A stretch of 15,599 nucleotides of DNA from Methylophaga sp. (lineage in GTDB: Bacteria; Pseudomonadota; Gammaproteobacteria; Nitrosococcales; Methylophagaceae): the NCBI RefSeq assembly GCF_030651745.1, contig NZ_JAUSCC010000149.1, forward strand, positions 1 through 15,599. The letters are read 5' to 3'. Position 1 is the stretch's first letter. Each line of letters starts with the position of its first letter. The notes below the pieces were generated by a model. It had not been told where the DNA came from. It was given only the letters and a program-made list of their open reading frames with translations, and did not search any database. Positions 1 to 12,026 of this stretch are shown piece after piece. The translations under genes were made by a program, and so were the position numbers.

Positions 1-1
1 T

Positions 2-3824
<3,823 letters not shown>

Positions 3825-3834
3825 TAATCACTAT

Positions 3835-4122
3835 ATGAAAACAGTACTTATCGTACTGACCTTTATATTTGTGATGCTGCAATATCGATTGTGGCTAAGC
3901 CATGATGGCTTGCCGGCTTTGTTACGTTTGCATCACACAGTGGAAAAGCAACGAGTTGATAATTCTAAGTTAGAAGAGCGTAACCAGGTGTTAGCTGCCG
4001 AGGTTGCCGATCTGAAAAGCGGCCTCGATGCGCTTGAAGAACGGGCTCGTAGTGAACTGGGTATGGTTAAACCTGAAGAAACCTTTTTTCATATAATCGA
4101 TATACCTGAAAATGAGCGGTAA
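3835..4122 (+). CDS. ftsB: Cell division protein FtsB
   Basis: A small bitopic inner-membrane protein of the divisome; FtsB pairs with FtsL and joins FtsQ in activating septal peptidoglycan synthesis. The 95 residues start with a short cytoplasmic end and a transmembrane helix (about residues 3-20, VLIVLTFIFVMLQYRLW). A periplasmic coiled coil (about 30-72, rich in E, K, L and Q) and the family motif ERARSELGMVKPEETFF follow. The reading frame is open further upstream inside eno, but the membrane helix directly follows the ATG at 3835, ten bases after the eno stop, and this gives the usual length. The ribosome site is weak, so expression may depend on translation running in from eno. Its end overlaps ispD by 11 bases. 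The eno-ftsB-ispD order supports the call. Confidence 0.95.
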   Translation: MKTVLIVLTFIFVMLQYRLWLSHDGLPALLRLHHTVEKQRVDNSKLEERNQVLAAEVADLKSGLDALEERARSELGMVKPEETFFHIIDIPENER

Positions 4123-4822
4123 AGTCTGGGCAGTTGTCCCGGCGGCGGGGATCGGCAGCAGGATGCAGGCCGATCGCCCAAAGCAATATTTATTGTTGAA
4201 TAATCGTCCGGTTATTTTTCATACCCTGAGTCGACTGGTCAGTCATCCGCAAATTGAGGGTGTTGTGATTGCCTTATCGGCAAATGATCCTTATTGGCCA
4301 TCGTTGAATTTACCTGCAGATTGGCCGTTATATACCACGATGGGTGGCAATGAGCGAGCGGATTCGGTCAGCAATGCTTTACAGTTTCTACAGAGCCTGA
4401 CAGATACAAATCCATGGGTATTGGTACATGATGCTGCACGTCCTTGCATCAGGCACAGTGATATTGATGCCATGTTGCAACAACTCGTCAATGATCCTGT
4501 TGGTGGCATATTGGGAGTGCCGTTAACTGAAACTGTTAAACGTGTGGATAGCGATAATCATATCGAAGCTACCGTTGATCGCAGCGGATTATGGCGAGCT
4601 TCCACACCACAGATGTTCCGCTTAATGGCGTTGTCTGAGGCATTAACTCAGGCCAGACAAGAGAATATCAATGTTACAGATGAAGCCAGCGCAATGGAGT
4701 TTATGGGTTTGAACCCTAAAATTGTTGCCGGTCATGCTGACAATATCAAAATTACCTTGCCACAGGATCTGGCATTAGCCGCATTATTTTTACAGCAACA
4801 GGAAAGTGGAGAAGCTGCGTGA
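4112..4822 (+). CDS. ispD: 2-C-methyl-D-erythritol 4-phosphate cytidylyltransferase
   Basis: Transfers CMP from CTP onto methylerythritol 4-phosphate, the third step of the MEP route to isoprenoid precursors. The 236 residues match the family. The nucleotide-binding loop is [19 protein letters not shown], with R17 and K24. [10 protein letters not shown] (104-112) holds the family signature, and T141 and K213 (in DNIKIT) are the expected substrate-binding residues. The ATG lies within the last codons of ftsB and has a poor ribosome site, suggesting coupled translation. It is followed directly by ispF, which acts two steps later in the same pathway. CTP, its substrate, is the product of pyrG at the head of the series. 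Confidence 0.98.
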   Translation: MSGKVWAVVPAAGIGSRMQADRPKQYLLLNNRPVIFHTLSRLVSHPQIEGVVIALSANDPYWPSLNLPADWPLYTTMGGNERADSVSNALQFLQSLTDTNPWVLVHDAARPCIRHSDIDAMLQQLVNDPVGGILGVPLTETVKRVDSDNHIEATVDRSGLWRASTPQMFRLMALSEALTQARQENINVTDEASAMEFMGLNPKIVAGHADNIKITLPQDLALAALFLQQQESGEAA

Positions 4823-5301
4823 GAATTGGTCATGGCTATGATGTGCATCGGTTTGCCGAAAATTGTTCCTTAGTTATCGGCGGAGTCACCATACCGCATA
4901 CTCATGGTCTGGAAGCGCACTCTGATGGTGATGTGCTGATTCATGCAATATGTGATGCCTTGCTTGGCGCGGCTGGCTGGTGGGATATCGGCCATCATTT
5001 TCCGGATAATGATATGGCTTATGCCGGTATCGATAGTCGGGTGTTATTGCGTCGGGTTTATGATGATTTGGTGGCTGCTGGTTGGCAGGTTGGCAATGTG
5101 GATGCCACTGTGGTGGCACAGGTTCCAAAATTAGCGCCGTATATTCCACAAATGCGTGAGTTGCTGGCCAGTGATCTGCAAATTGATTCGACCGCAATTA
5201 ATATCAAAGCCACCACCACCGAGAAACTTGGATTTGCAGGCCGCAAGGAAGGTATTGCCGCCCATGCTGTTGCACTTATTAAAAAGGTTGAATCGGTTTG
5301 A
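4819..5301 (+). CDS. ispF: 2-C-methyl-D-erythritol 2,4-cyclodiphosphate synthase
   Basis: Cyclises CDP-methylerythritol 2-phosphate, releasing CMP, in the MEP isoprenoid pathway. The active enzyme is a homotrimer. The 160 residues are full length. Zinc ligands D8 and H10 lie in [11 protein letters not shown], and H42 follows in [18 protein letters not shown]. The C-terminal substrate loop [19 protein letters not shown] (131-149) is intact. The start is GTG, overlapping the ispD stop by four bases (GTGA). The protein begins exactly at the conserved MRIGHG, so no other start is plausible. ispD and ispF are separate genes here, not the fused ispDF of some other proteobacteria. Confidence 0.98.
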   Translation: MRIGHGYDVHRFAENCSLVIGGVTIPHTHGLEAHSDGDVLIHAICDALLGAAGWWDIGHHFPDNDMAYAGIDSRVLLRRVYDDLVAAGWQVGNVDATVVAQVPKLAPYIPQMRELLASDLQIDSTAINIKATTTEKLGFAGRKEGIAAHAVALIKKVESV

Positions 5302-6380
5302 AACATTTTGATTATATATCATTGCCGCGCCAATCTGACAATGCAGCAACTTGCAGTGGTCAATTACGTGAAAAAGCCGTTTATTTTGAAGTAGAAGAAC
5401 ATCTGCCATTTTCACCGGAAGGCGAAGGTTCGCATGTGTGGTTATACGTGCAGAAAACCGATACCAATACCGATTGGCTGGCACAGGAAATTGCCCGGTT
5501 TGCTGGCGTATCTCCGGTTGCAGTGGGTTATGCCGGGCTGAAAGATCGTCATGCCGTGACCTCGCAATGGTTCAGTGTCAATTTACAAGGCTTGCCGGAA
5601 CCTGACTGGCTGGCGTTTGAAAATGAGCAAATCAAAATTCTTAAAGCGGTTCGGCACAGTAAAAAACTCAAACGCGGCGCGCTGGCTGGTAACCGTTTTC
5701 GTTTGCGCTTAACCAATATCACGGGTGATCAAGCCATCTGGGAACAAAATCTGCAAACAATCGCCAAGCAGGGTGTGCCAAATTATTTTGCCGAACAACG
5801 CTTTGGCCATTATGGCAATAACCTGAAAAAAGCCGAGCAATGGTTTACTGAAGGCACTGAGCCAAAAAAACGCAATCAACGCAGTATTATTATTTCAGCA
5901 GCACGTTCATGGTTGTTTAATCTGGTGCTGGCTGAACGCATCAGTCAAGGTAACTGGAATCAGATGCTGGCTGGAGATGTGATGTTACTGGCTGGAACCC
6001 GTGCCAGTTATTTTGTCGCAGAAACCAAAGATGATGTGCTTGAACAACGAATCCAGGAAATGGATATTCATCCTACCGGTCCTCTGTGGGGTAAAGGTGA
6101 AGCTATCAGTAAGGGCGAGACGCTAGCCTTGGAGCAATCGGTTTTGGCGGATTGGCAGGATTGGCAGCAACAATTGGAAAAGCTTGGCTTAAGCCAGGAA
6201 CGTCGTGCACTGCGATTATTTCCTCAAGATTTTAAATGGCAATTTATCAACCAGACCAGTTTACTGTTAGAGTTTGAGCTGGGGCCGGGAAGTTATGCCA
6301 CGGCTGTGCTGCGCGAACTCGTTGAAATTCAGGATATGTCGCAAAAAATTTCCACAGTATCACCGGGTCTGAATGAATAA
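5298..6380 (+). CDS. truD: tRNA pseudouridine(13) synthase TruD
   Basis: Converts uridine 13 of tRNA(Glu) to pseudouridine. The 360 residues carry the TruD catalytic motif [15 protein letters not shown], with the catalytic aspartate at D83, and the downstream family segment [17 protein letters not shown]. The N-terminal [20 protein letters not shown] segment is also typical. I chose TTG at 5298 because it overlaps the ispF stop by four bases (TTGA) and gives the normal N-terminus; no in-frame ATG lies near. The same overlap style is seen at ispD/ispF. In many relatives surE, pcm, nlpD and rpoS follow truD; here a DUF1223 gene follows instead. Confidence 0.96.
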   Translation: MKHFDYISLPRQSDNAATCSGQLREKAVYFEVEEHLPFSPEGEGSHVWLYVQKTDTNTDWLAQEIARFAGVSPVAVGYAGLKDRHAVTSQWFSVNLQGLPEPDWLAFENEQIKILKAVRHSKKLKRGALAGNRFRLRLTNITGDQAIWEQNLQTIAKQGVPNYFAEQRFGHYGNNLKKAEQWFTEGTEPKKRNQRSIIISAARSWLFNLVLAERISQGNWNQMLAGDVMLLAGTRASYFVAETKDDVLEQRIQEMDIHPTGPLWGKGEAISKGETLALEQSVLADWQDWQQQLEKLGLSQERRALRLFPQDFKWQFINQTSLLLEFELGPGSYATAVLRELVEIQDMSQKISTVSPGLNE

Positions 6381-6408
6381 AACCGGTTGATCTGAAGGAG
6401 GCTGATAT

Positions 6409-7191
6409 ATGAAGCTGTCTGTAGATAAACTATTTTGGCTGACATTGGTTTTATTGCCATTAACAGTTCACGCAGAGCGCTGGCATGCCGTTAGTGATAC
6501 CAAACATACCGCAGTACTGGAATTATTCACCTCAGAAGGCTGTGGCAGTTGCCCACCGGCTGAACGCTGGTTATACCAACAACAGCAAAAAAATACTGAG
6601 CTCAATTTTATCGTTTTAGGTTTTCATATTGATTATCTGAATGATCAGAAAGGCTGGGTCGATGCTTTTGCCAAACCAGTGTTTTCTGAAAGACAGAAAC
6701 AACTGGCGTTATTGAACCGATATCAGACCATCTACACACCGGAATTTGTGTTGAGTGGTGAGTCGTTGCCCAATTGGCGGGAAAACTTGGATGAAGCAGT
6801 CAGTTTTCTCAATGAATTTGATGCCCAGGCAAAGATTCGTTTATCAGCCTATCGGATTGATGATGCGTTGATGATCGACAGCCGCAGTCAGGTCATCGGC
6901 GAAGAAAACCGCCAATACAGCAAGCTGTATATTGCGATCATTGAAGATGATGTGGTCAGTGAAGTGCGTGGTGGAGATAATGCCGGTAAGACATTTAATC
7001 ACCAGAATCTGGTGCGGGAATGGTTGGGTCCGTTTGCACTAGAAACTTCTGGAGAAACGTTTATCGAACATCAGGTGAGGCTTATGCCTGACTGGCAACA
7101 GGACAAACTGAAACTGGTTGCTCTTATTCAGAATTTATCCGATGGCTATATTTTACAAGCCGTGGAATTACCCTTAACACAACAGAAGTAA
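6409..7191 (+). CDS. Exported DUF1223 thioredoxin-like protein
   Basis: A predicted periplasmic protein of unknown biochemical role. The 260 residues start with a signal peptide (about 1-22, hydrophobic core LFWLTLVLLPLTVHA, likely cut after VHA). The domain then opens with the family hallmark LELFTSEGCGSCPPAE. This places a CxxC pair, C45 and C48 (CGSC), after a beta strand, as in thioredoxin folds. GFHIDYLNDQKGW and YTPEFVLSG are further segments I associate with DUF1223 (PF06764). AAGGAGG at 6395-6401, eight bases before the ATG, is the best ribosome site in this gene series. The stop lies one base before cysG, so the two are probably cotranscribed. A thiol redox role is an inference from the motif; no substrate can be named. 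Confidence 0.9.
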   Translation: MKLSVDKLFWLTLVLLPLTVHAERWHAVSDTKHTAVLELFTSEGCGSCPPAERWLYQQQQKNTELNFIVLGFHIDYLNDQKGWVDAFAKPVFSERQKQLALLNRYQTIYTPEFVLSGESLPNWRENLDEAVSFLNEFDAQAKIRLSAYRIDDALMIDSRSQVIGEENRQYSKLYIAIIEDDVVSEVRGGDNAGKTFNHQNLVREWLGPFALETSGETFIEHQVRLMPDWQQDKLKLVALIQNLSDGYILQAVELPLTQQK

Positions 7192-7192
7192 G

Positions 7193-8584
7193 ATGGATTA
7201 TTTACCTATATTTATTGATTTAAAGAATCGTCATTGTCTGGTAGTTGGTGGTGGCGAAATTGCCGCCCGTAAAGCCGGCTTGTTATTAAAAGCACAGTCA
7301 ACGGTCACCATTATTGCTCCGGAAATTGCCGAGATGTCACGTCAACTATTGGAAGATGCAGACTATCAGGGCAGGGTGCGGTGGATTAACGACAGATTTT
7401 CACCAAATTATCTTGATGATCAAATGCTGGTTATTGCAGCTACCGATGATGAGAGTGTGAATCTTGAGGTTTATCAGGCCGCCAAGGCCAAAAAAATACT
7501 GGCCAATGTGGCCGATCAACCTGAGATGTGTGACTTTATCCTGCCGTCAGTTTTAGATCGTTCACCTATTGTGGTAGCAATATCCAGCGGCGGACAATCA
7601 CCCATTCTGGCCAGACAATTACGTGCACGGCTCGAGACCTTGATACCACCGGCTTACAGTAAATTAGGTTTACTGGTGGGGGAGTATCGTGATCGGGTGA
7701 AAGCGAAGTTTGGCCAATTGAAACAACGTCGTCGTTTCTGGGAATCAGTTTTACAGGGGCCAGTAGCCGATCATGTATTGGCTGGGCGTGATGAACTCGC
7801 CATTAAAACCCTTGAAACCTTAATCGAAGATACGGCAGACAATGCACTGCAACAGGGTGAAGTTTATCTGGTGGGTGCCGGTCCCGGCGATCCGGATCTC
7901 TTGACCTTTAAAGCCTTACGTTTAATGCAGCAGGCGGATGTGGTGTTTTACGATCGTCTGGTCAGTAAGGAAGTGCTGGCGTTAGTGCGTAAAGAAGCCG
8001 AAATGATTTATGTCGGCAAACAACGGGCATGGCATAGCAAACGGCAGGATGAAATCAACCTGTTATTGCTGCAACATGCTCAGGCCGGTAAACGGGTATT
8101 ACGTTTAAAAGGTGGTGATCCATTTATATTCGGTCGCGGTGGTGAGGAAATTGCCACATTGGCCGAACAGAAAATTCCTTTCCAGGTTGTCCCCGGCATC
8201 ACCGCTGCATCCGGCGTCGCTTGCTACTCTGGTATTCCGCTGACACATCGTGATTATTCACAAAGTTGTGTGTTTGTCACCGGCCAATTAAAGGAAGGTG
8301 AACTGGATTTGAACTGGCAGGCATTAGTCCAGCCACGCCAAACAGTCGTGGTGTATATGGGCTTGGCTGGACTGGATATTCTTAGCCAACAACTGCAACA
8401 ACACGGTATGAGAGCGGATATGCCAGCGGCCTTGGTTCAACAGGGAACCACTGAGAATCAAAAGGTATGGGTCAGTACCATTGCGGATCTGCCCGAGTTG
8501 GCAAAAAAACAACAACCTGTCGCACCTACGCTACTAATCATTGGCGAAGTTGTAGAGTTACATAATAAACTTGCTTGGTTTTAA
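7193..8584 (+). CDS. cysG: Siroheme synthase (trifunctional CysG)
   Basis: Converts uroporphyrinogen III to siroheme, the cofactor of assimilatory sulfite and nitrite reductases. The 463 residues contain two modules. The N-terminal NAD-dependent precorrin-2 dehydrogenase/ferrochelatase (about 1-215) has the Rossmann loop VVGGGEIAARKA (17-28), NVADQPEMCDF with D108, and AISSGGQSPILAR. The C-terminal SAM-dependent uroporphyrinogen III methyltransferase (about 220-460) has VYLVGAGPGDPDLLTFKAL, LRLKGGDPFIFGRGGEE and VPGITAASGVACYSGIPLTHR. The start lies one base after the DUF1223 stop and its ribosome site is weak, so coupling is likely. No sulfite or nitrite reductase gene is visible nearby. No clear terminator hairpin follows. 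Confidence 0.98.
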   Translation: MDYLPIFIDLKNRHCLVVGGGEIAARKAGLLLKAQSTVTIIAPEIAEMSRQLLEDADYQGRVRWINDRFSPNYLDDQMLVIAATDDESVNLEVYQAAKAKKILANVADQPEMCDFILPSVLDRSPIVVAISSGGQSPILARQLRARLETLIPPAYSKLGLLVGEYRDRVKAKFGQLKQRRRFWESVLQGPVADHVLAGRDELAIKTLETLIEDTADNALQQGEVYLVGAGPGDPDLLTFKALRLMQQADVVFYDRLVSKEVLALVRKEAEMIYVGKQRAWHSKRQDEINLLLLQHAQAGKRVLRLKGGDPFIFGRGGEEIATLAEQKIPFQVVPGITAASGVACYSGIPLTHRDYSQSCVFVTGQLKEGELDLNWQALVQPRQTVVVYMGLAGLDILSQQLQQHGMRADMPAALVQQGTTENQKVWVSTIADLPELAKKQQPVAPTLLIIGEVVELHNKLAWF

Positions 8585-8728
8585 CAATAAAATCAACGGG
8601 TTAATCTTCCCTGTGTGTTTTAGGAAAATTTCCTAATTCTATGTATGAAACGCCATGCTAGCATCGCCCCAGGCTTCATAGAAAGCTCTATAAAAAATAA
8701 TACAAATTATTAATCTGGGAGATTAAAG
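8585..8728 (+). promoter_or_regulatory. Palindrome-rich leader of the TonB-dependent receptor gene
   Basis: This 144-base gap carries several dyads. TAGGAAAATTTCCTA (8621-8635) is a perfect inverted repeat with a one-base centre. TTCTATG (8637-8643) pairs with CATAGAA (8677-8683), and the perfect palindrome ATGCTAGCAT (8655-8664) lies between those arms. AATAAT (8696-8701) pairs with ATTATT (8706-8711) just before the ribosome site GGGAG. The best sigma-70-like pair, TTCATA (8675-8680) with TAATAC (8698-8703) at 17 bases, is weak. The dyads suggest repressor sites or a structured leader RNA. No known riboswitch or convincing Fur box was recognised. Confidence 0.5.
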
Positions 8729-11044
8729 ATGGCGATTCCATTTCGACGCGGTGTCCTGCCTGCGTTATTAGCAACGGCTTTAAGCCCCGGTCTCAGTTTA
8801 GCTGCTGAACCGGATCTGCAACTTGAAAACATCGAAGTCATCAGTCTCACACCATTACATGGTGTGGGGCTGGAGGCAGATAAAATTCCAAGCAATGTTC
8901 AAACGGCTACTGCTGAAGAAATTGAGCGGAGTCAAGCGCTGGATATCTCTGATTTTATGAATCAGACGATGGGCAGCGTGAGTGTAAATAATGCGCAAAA
9001 CAATCCTTTCCAACCTGATTTGAAATTCCGCGGTTTTACTGCTTCTCCATTAGTGGGTAACGCGCAGGGTATTTCGGTTTATCAGGATGGCGTGCGGATC
9101 AATGAGCCTTTTGGCGATGCAGTCAATTTTGAGTTGTTGCCTAAATCTGCAATTGCCAGCATGAACATGATGTCAGGTTCAAATCCATTATTTGGTTTGA
9201 ACACTTTGGGCGGTGCCTTATCGATCCAAACCAAAAATGGCTTTACTCATCCAGGTCATAGTCTGGAAGCCTACACTGGCTCTTTTGGCCGTGATTCCGG
9301 CACTATCGAAAGTGGTGGCAGCGATGGCAACTTTGCTTATTTTGTAACCGGTTCTATTACCAAAGAAGACGGCTGGCGGGATTTTTCACCTTCCAGAGTT
9401 GAGCAGTTCTTTTCTAACCTAAGCTATCGGAATGAAACCAGCAGCCTGGATTTTGGTATTACAGCGGTTGATAGTGATCTGAATGGTAACGGCGCTTCGC
9501 CGATTGAGTTAGTCGCAGATGATCGTAAGGCGGTATTTACCCATCCTGACAATACGCAAAACGAATTGCGTATGTTTACTCTGAATGGCTCGCATTGGGT
9601 GAATGACAAGATGATGTTGTCAGCCAATACCTATTATCGTCGTAGTGATCGCAGCACATTTAATGGCGATGGTTCCGAGCTGAGCGTTATCGGTAATCAA
9701 GTCGGTGAAGAAGACGATGATAATCCTGGTGTTCTTGATGAGATCTTTATTGACAATGCTGCAGCATATGGCTTTGCCGATGATGATTTTGTTGCATTAA
9801 ACAATACCAGCAAAACCAAACAAGATAGTTATGGCTTCGGTTTGCAGTCTACTTTTCTGGATAATGTGTTCGGTCGTGACAATCAACTGATTGTTGGTGC
9901 GTCTTATGATCGTTCTGATGTTAAGCACTCTTCACAGTCTGAAATCGCCCAATTCACCGATAGCCGTGGAACCAGTGGTACAGGCGTTATCGTTGATGAA
10001 ACCATTGTGGATGGCAAAATTAATACTGATACTTTCAGTCTGTTCTTTACCAACACCCATTCGTTAACTGAACGTCTTGATTTGACTTTTGGTGGACGTT
10101 ATAACTGGATTCAGATTGATATTTCCGGAACCAGTGAAGGTGGTGAGCAGGATTTGAATGAAAGCGGTAACAAACACGTATTCAAACGCTTTAATCCGAC
10201 CGCGGGTTTAACGTATGCCTTGCGCGATAACCTGACTGTTTATGGTAACTATAGCGAATCAAACCGTGCTCCAACACCATCAGAGCTGACTTGTTCCGAA
10301 GAAAGTAGCCCATGTTCCTATCCAAATGCGTTTTTGGCTGATCCACCGTTGGATGATGTTGTTGCCAGAACCATTGAAACAGGATTACGTGGTCAAAATG
10401 GCAATATGAACTGGAATGCTGGTGTGTTTTATACCCAGTTGAAGGATGATTTGTTCTTCTTCCCGGATGTTGAAGATGAAGTAAATGATCCACGTTTAAC
10501 ATTGGGCAACTTTGACAATATCGACAAAACAGCTCGTGCCGGTCTGGAATTAGGTGTTAATGGTCAGCAGGATAAATTGCTGTGGTTTGCCAACTATTCT
10601 TATGTCCGTGCCACCTTCGAAGATTCTTTCCTCTATGCTCGTGAAGTCGACGATGAAGTAGAAACTTTTGAAGTGAAAAAAGGCGATCGTCTGCCGGGCA
10701 TACCTGAGCATAATATTAAGATTGGTGTTGATTATGCCTTTACCCCCAAATTATCTGTCGGCGCTACAGCCTCATATCACTCAAGCCAGTACTACCGTGG
10801 TGATGAAGCAAACGAAGACAAGAAAATCAGCGGTTACGGATTGGTTAATCTGCACGGCCGTTACAAGTTGAACAAAAATGTTCAGTTCTTTGCCAAAGTC
10901 GACAACCTGTTTGACAGTGAGTACGAAAACTTTGGTTTATATGGTGAACCGGATGAAGCGCCCGGACTGGATTATGAAGATCCACGCTTTGTTGGTGCCG
11001 GAGCGCCAAGAGCTGGCTGGATTGGTTTTAAAATTACCCTTTAA
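8729..11044 (+). CDS. TonB-dependent outer-membrane receptor, substrate unknown
   Basis: A 771-residue TonB-dependent transporter that should import a scarce ligand across the outer membrane using ExbB-ExbD-TonB energy. A signal peptide (about 1-26, ending SLSLAA-like) precedes a TonB-box-like stretch (ENIEVISLTP), the plug domain (about 52-170, with FRGFTASPLVGNAQGISVYQ and GGALSIQTKNG) and a beta barrel ending in GWIGFKITL. A DSDLNGNG motif lies at 248-255. Several predicted loops are strongly acidic: 327-338, about 351-354, about 580-587, about 638-645 and 740-750. C522 and C529 could form a disulfide in an extracellular loop. I recognise the general subfamily style (NRAPTPSEL, SYPNAFLADPPL), widespread in Proteobacteria without an assigned ligand. 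It is a single-gene unit between a complex leader and a strong terminator; no neighbour reveals the substrate. ATG follows GGGAG at good spacing. Confidence 0.94.
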   Translation: MAIPFRRGVLPALLATALSPGLSLAAEPDLQLENIEVISLTPLHGVGLEADKIPSNVQTATAEEIERSQALDISDFMNQTMGSVSVNNAQNNPFQPDLKFRGFTASPLVGNAQGISVYQDGVRINEPFGDAVNFELLPKSAIASMNMMSGSNPLFGLNTLGGALSIQTKNGFTHPGHSLEAYTGSFGRDSGTIESGGSDGNFAYFVTGSITKEDGWRDFSPSRVEQFFSNLSYRNETSSLDFGITAVDSDLNGNGASPIELVADDRKAVFTHPDNTQNELRMFTLNGSHWVNDKMMLSANTYYRRSDRSTFNGDGSELSVIGNQVGEEDDDNPGVLDEIFIDNAAAYGFADDDFVALNNTSKTKQDSYGFGLQSTFLDNVFGRDNQLIVGASYDRSDVKHSSQSEIAQFTDSRGTSGTGVIVDETIVDGKINTDTFSLFFTNTHSLTERLDLTFGGRYNWIQIDISGTSEGGEQDLNESGNKHVFKRFNPTAGLTYALRDNLTVYGNYSESNRAPTPSELTCSEESSPCSYPNAFLADPPLDDVVARTIETGLRGQNGNMNWNAGVFYTQLKDDLFFFPDVEDEVNDPRLTLGNFDNIDKTARAGLELGVNGQQDKLLWFANYSYVRATFEDSFLYAREVDDEVETFEVKKGDRLPGIPEHNIKIGVDYAFTPKLSVGATASYHSSQYYRGDEANEDKKISGYGLVNLHGRYKLNKNVQFFAKVDNLFDSEYENFGLYGEPDEAPGLDYEDPRFVGAGAPRAGWIGFKITL

Positions 11045-11063
11045 TTCTGATCATTCAGATAAC

Positions 11064-11094
11064 GTAAGGCCGCTATATGCGGCCTTACTTTTTT
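11064..11094 (+). terminator. Intrinsic terminator of the TonB receptor gene
   Basis: A perfect 10-base-pair stem, GTAAGGCCGC (11064-11073) with GCGGCCTTAC (11079-11088), has a five-base loop and is followed at once by six T residues (11089-11094). It lies 20 bases after the receptor stop. On the minus strand the bases beyond the stem are not T-rich, so it should act chiefly on plus-strand transcripts, although it also sits just after the convergent nadC stop. Confidence 0.95.
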
Positions 11095-11095
11095 G

Positions 11096-11941
11096 TTAAT
11101 CAATAAAGCGCATTGATAGATCCACAGCCTGTAAATCCTTGGTTAATTGTCCGACGGAAATTCTGTCAACACCGGTCTCGGCAATATCACGAATGGTGTC
11201 CATATTTACCCCACCTGAAGCTTCTAAAGCTGCTTTGCCGTTAGTAAAACTGACTGCTTCACGTAGCATTTCCAGAGAAAAATTATCCAGTAATATGATA
11301 TCAGCTGCAGTATTCAGTGCCTGCTCAAGCTCGCTCATGGATTCGACTTCAACTTCAATCGAGACCTGCGGATGCAAAGCTTTAGCCTGGGCCACAGCTG
11401 CGGCAATCGATCCTGCTGCAAGGATATGATTTTCTTTGATTAATATTGCATCGTATAAACCAAAACGATGATTAACTCCACCACCGCAACGTACGGCATA
11501 TTTTTGCCCAAGTCGTAAACCGGGCAAGGTTTTACGGGTGTCCAACAGTTTAACCGGCAGGTCTTTGATGATATCGGCGTAACGTTTGGTTTGGGTTGCG
11601 GTACCGGAAAAGGTTTGTAAAAAATTCATGGCGGTACGTTCACCGCTGAGTAAAGCTCTGGCATTGCCTGAAAGCTCGCATATCAGCGCATTTTCTGTGA
11701 GCAGATCGGCATCATCAAAAAACCAGTTGATTTGGATAGCGGGATCCAGCTGATGGAATACTTCATTAAACCAATCTTTACCAGATAAAACGGCATTCTG
11801 GCGACTCATCAACGTCGCTTTAGCAATAGCGTCAGCTGGAATTAAATCCGCAGTAAGATCCTGCTGCCCGATATCCTCGAGTAATGAAAGTTTGACTTGT
11901 GAAGCAATAAAATTGGCGGGGATAAAGTTCTGAATGGTCAT
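11096..11941 (-). CDS. nadC: Quinolinate phosphoribosyltransferase (carboxylating)
   Basis: Joins quinolinate and PRPP with loss of CO2 to form nicotinate mononucleotide, the third step of de novo NAD synthesis. The 281 residues are full length. Signature segments are SGERTAMNFLQTFSG (99-113, R102), LLDTRKTLPGLRLGQKYA (133-149, K137), GGGVNHRFGLYDAILIKENH (153-172), EVEVES (196-201, E198), LLDN (D219) and EASGGV. R102, K137, E198 and D219 are each three below the Salmonella residues I recall (R105, K140, E201, D222), so the active site is complete. It is divergent from ampD, an arrangement shared with E. coli. The ribosome site ahead of the ATG is weak. Confidence 0.98.
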   Translation of the reverse strand: MTIQNFIPANFIASQVKLSLLEDIGQQDLTADLIPADAIAKATLMSRQNAVLSGKDWFNEVFHQLDPAIQINWFFDDADLLTENALICELSGNARALLSGERTAMNFLQTFSGTATQTKRYADIIKDLPVKLLDTRKTLPGLRLGQKYAVRCGGGVNHRFGLYDAILIKENHILAAGSIAAAVAQAKALHPQVSIEVEVESMSELEQALNTAADIILLDNFSLEMLREAVSFTNGKAALEASGGVNMDTIRDIAETGVDRISVGQLTKDLQAVDLSMRFID

Positions 11942-11961
11942 AGTCTTTGATGTTCGATTTC

Positions 11962-11983
11962 AACAGTCGATAGGGTAACTGTT
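11962..11983. promoter_or_regulatory. Inverted repeat in the nadC-ampD divergent promoter region
   Basis: AACAGT (11962-11967) and ACTGTT (11978-11983) form a perfect 6-base inverted repeat around a 10-base spacer, in the 85-base region between the two divergent starts. Arm centres are 16 bases apart, not a clean helical repeat. A -10-like GATAAT (11992-11997) next to it could serve ampD, but I see no matching -35. It may be an operator or chance; I do not recognise it as a known NAD-regulator site. Confidence 0.3.
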
Positions 11984-12026
11984 AAAGCTCTGATAATCTA
12001 TTCTCAAACCCATGTTGGAGTAAAAA

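Noticed and set aside
8690..8715. Fur box in front of the TonB receptor
   Set aside because: The AT-rich dyad AATAAT-N4-ATTATT does not match the 19-base Fur consensus well; it is recorded only as a dyad.
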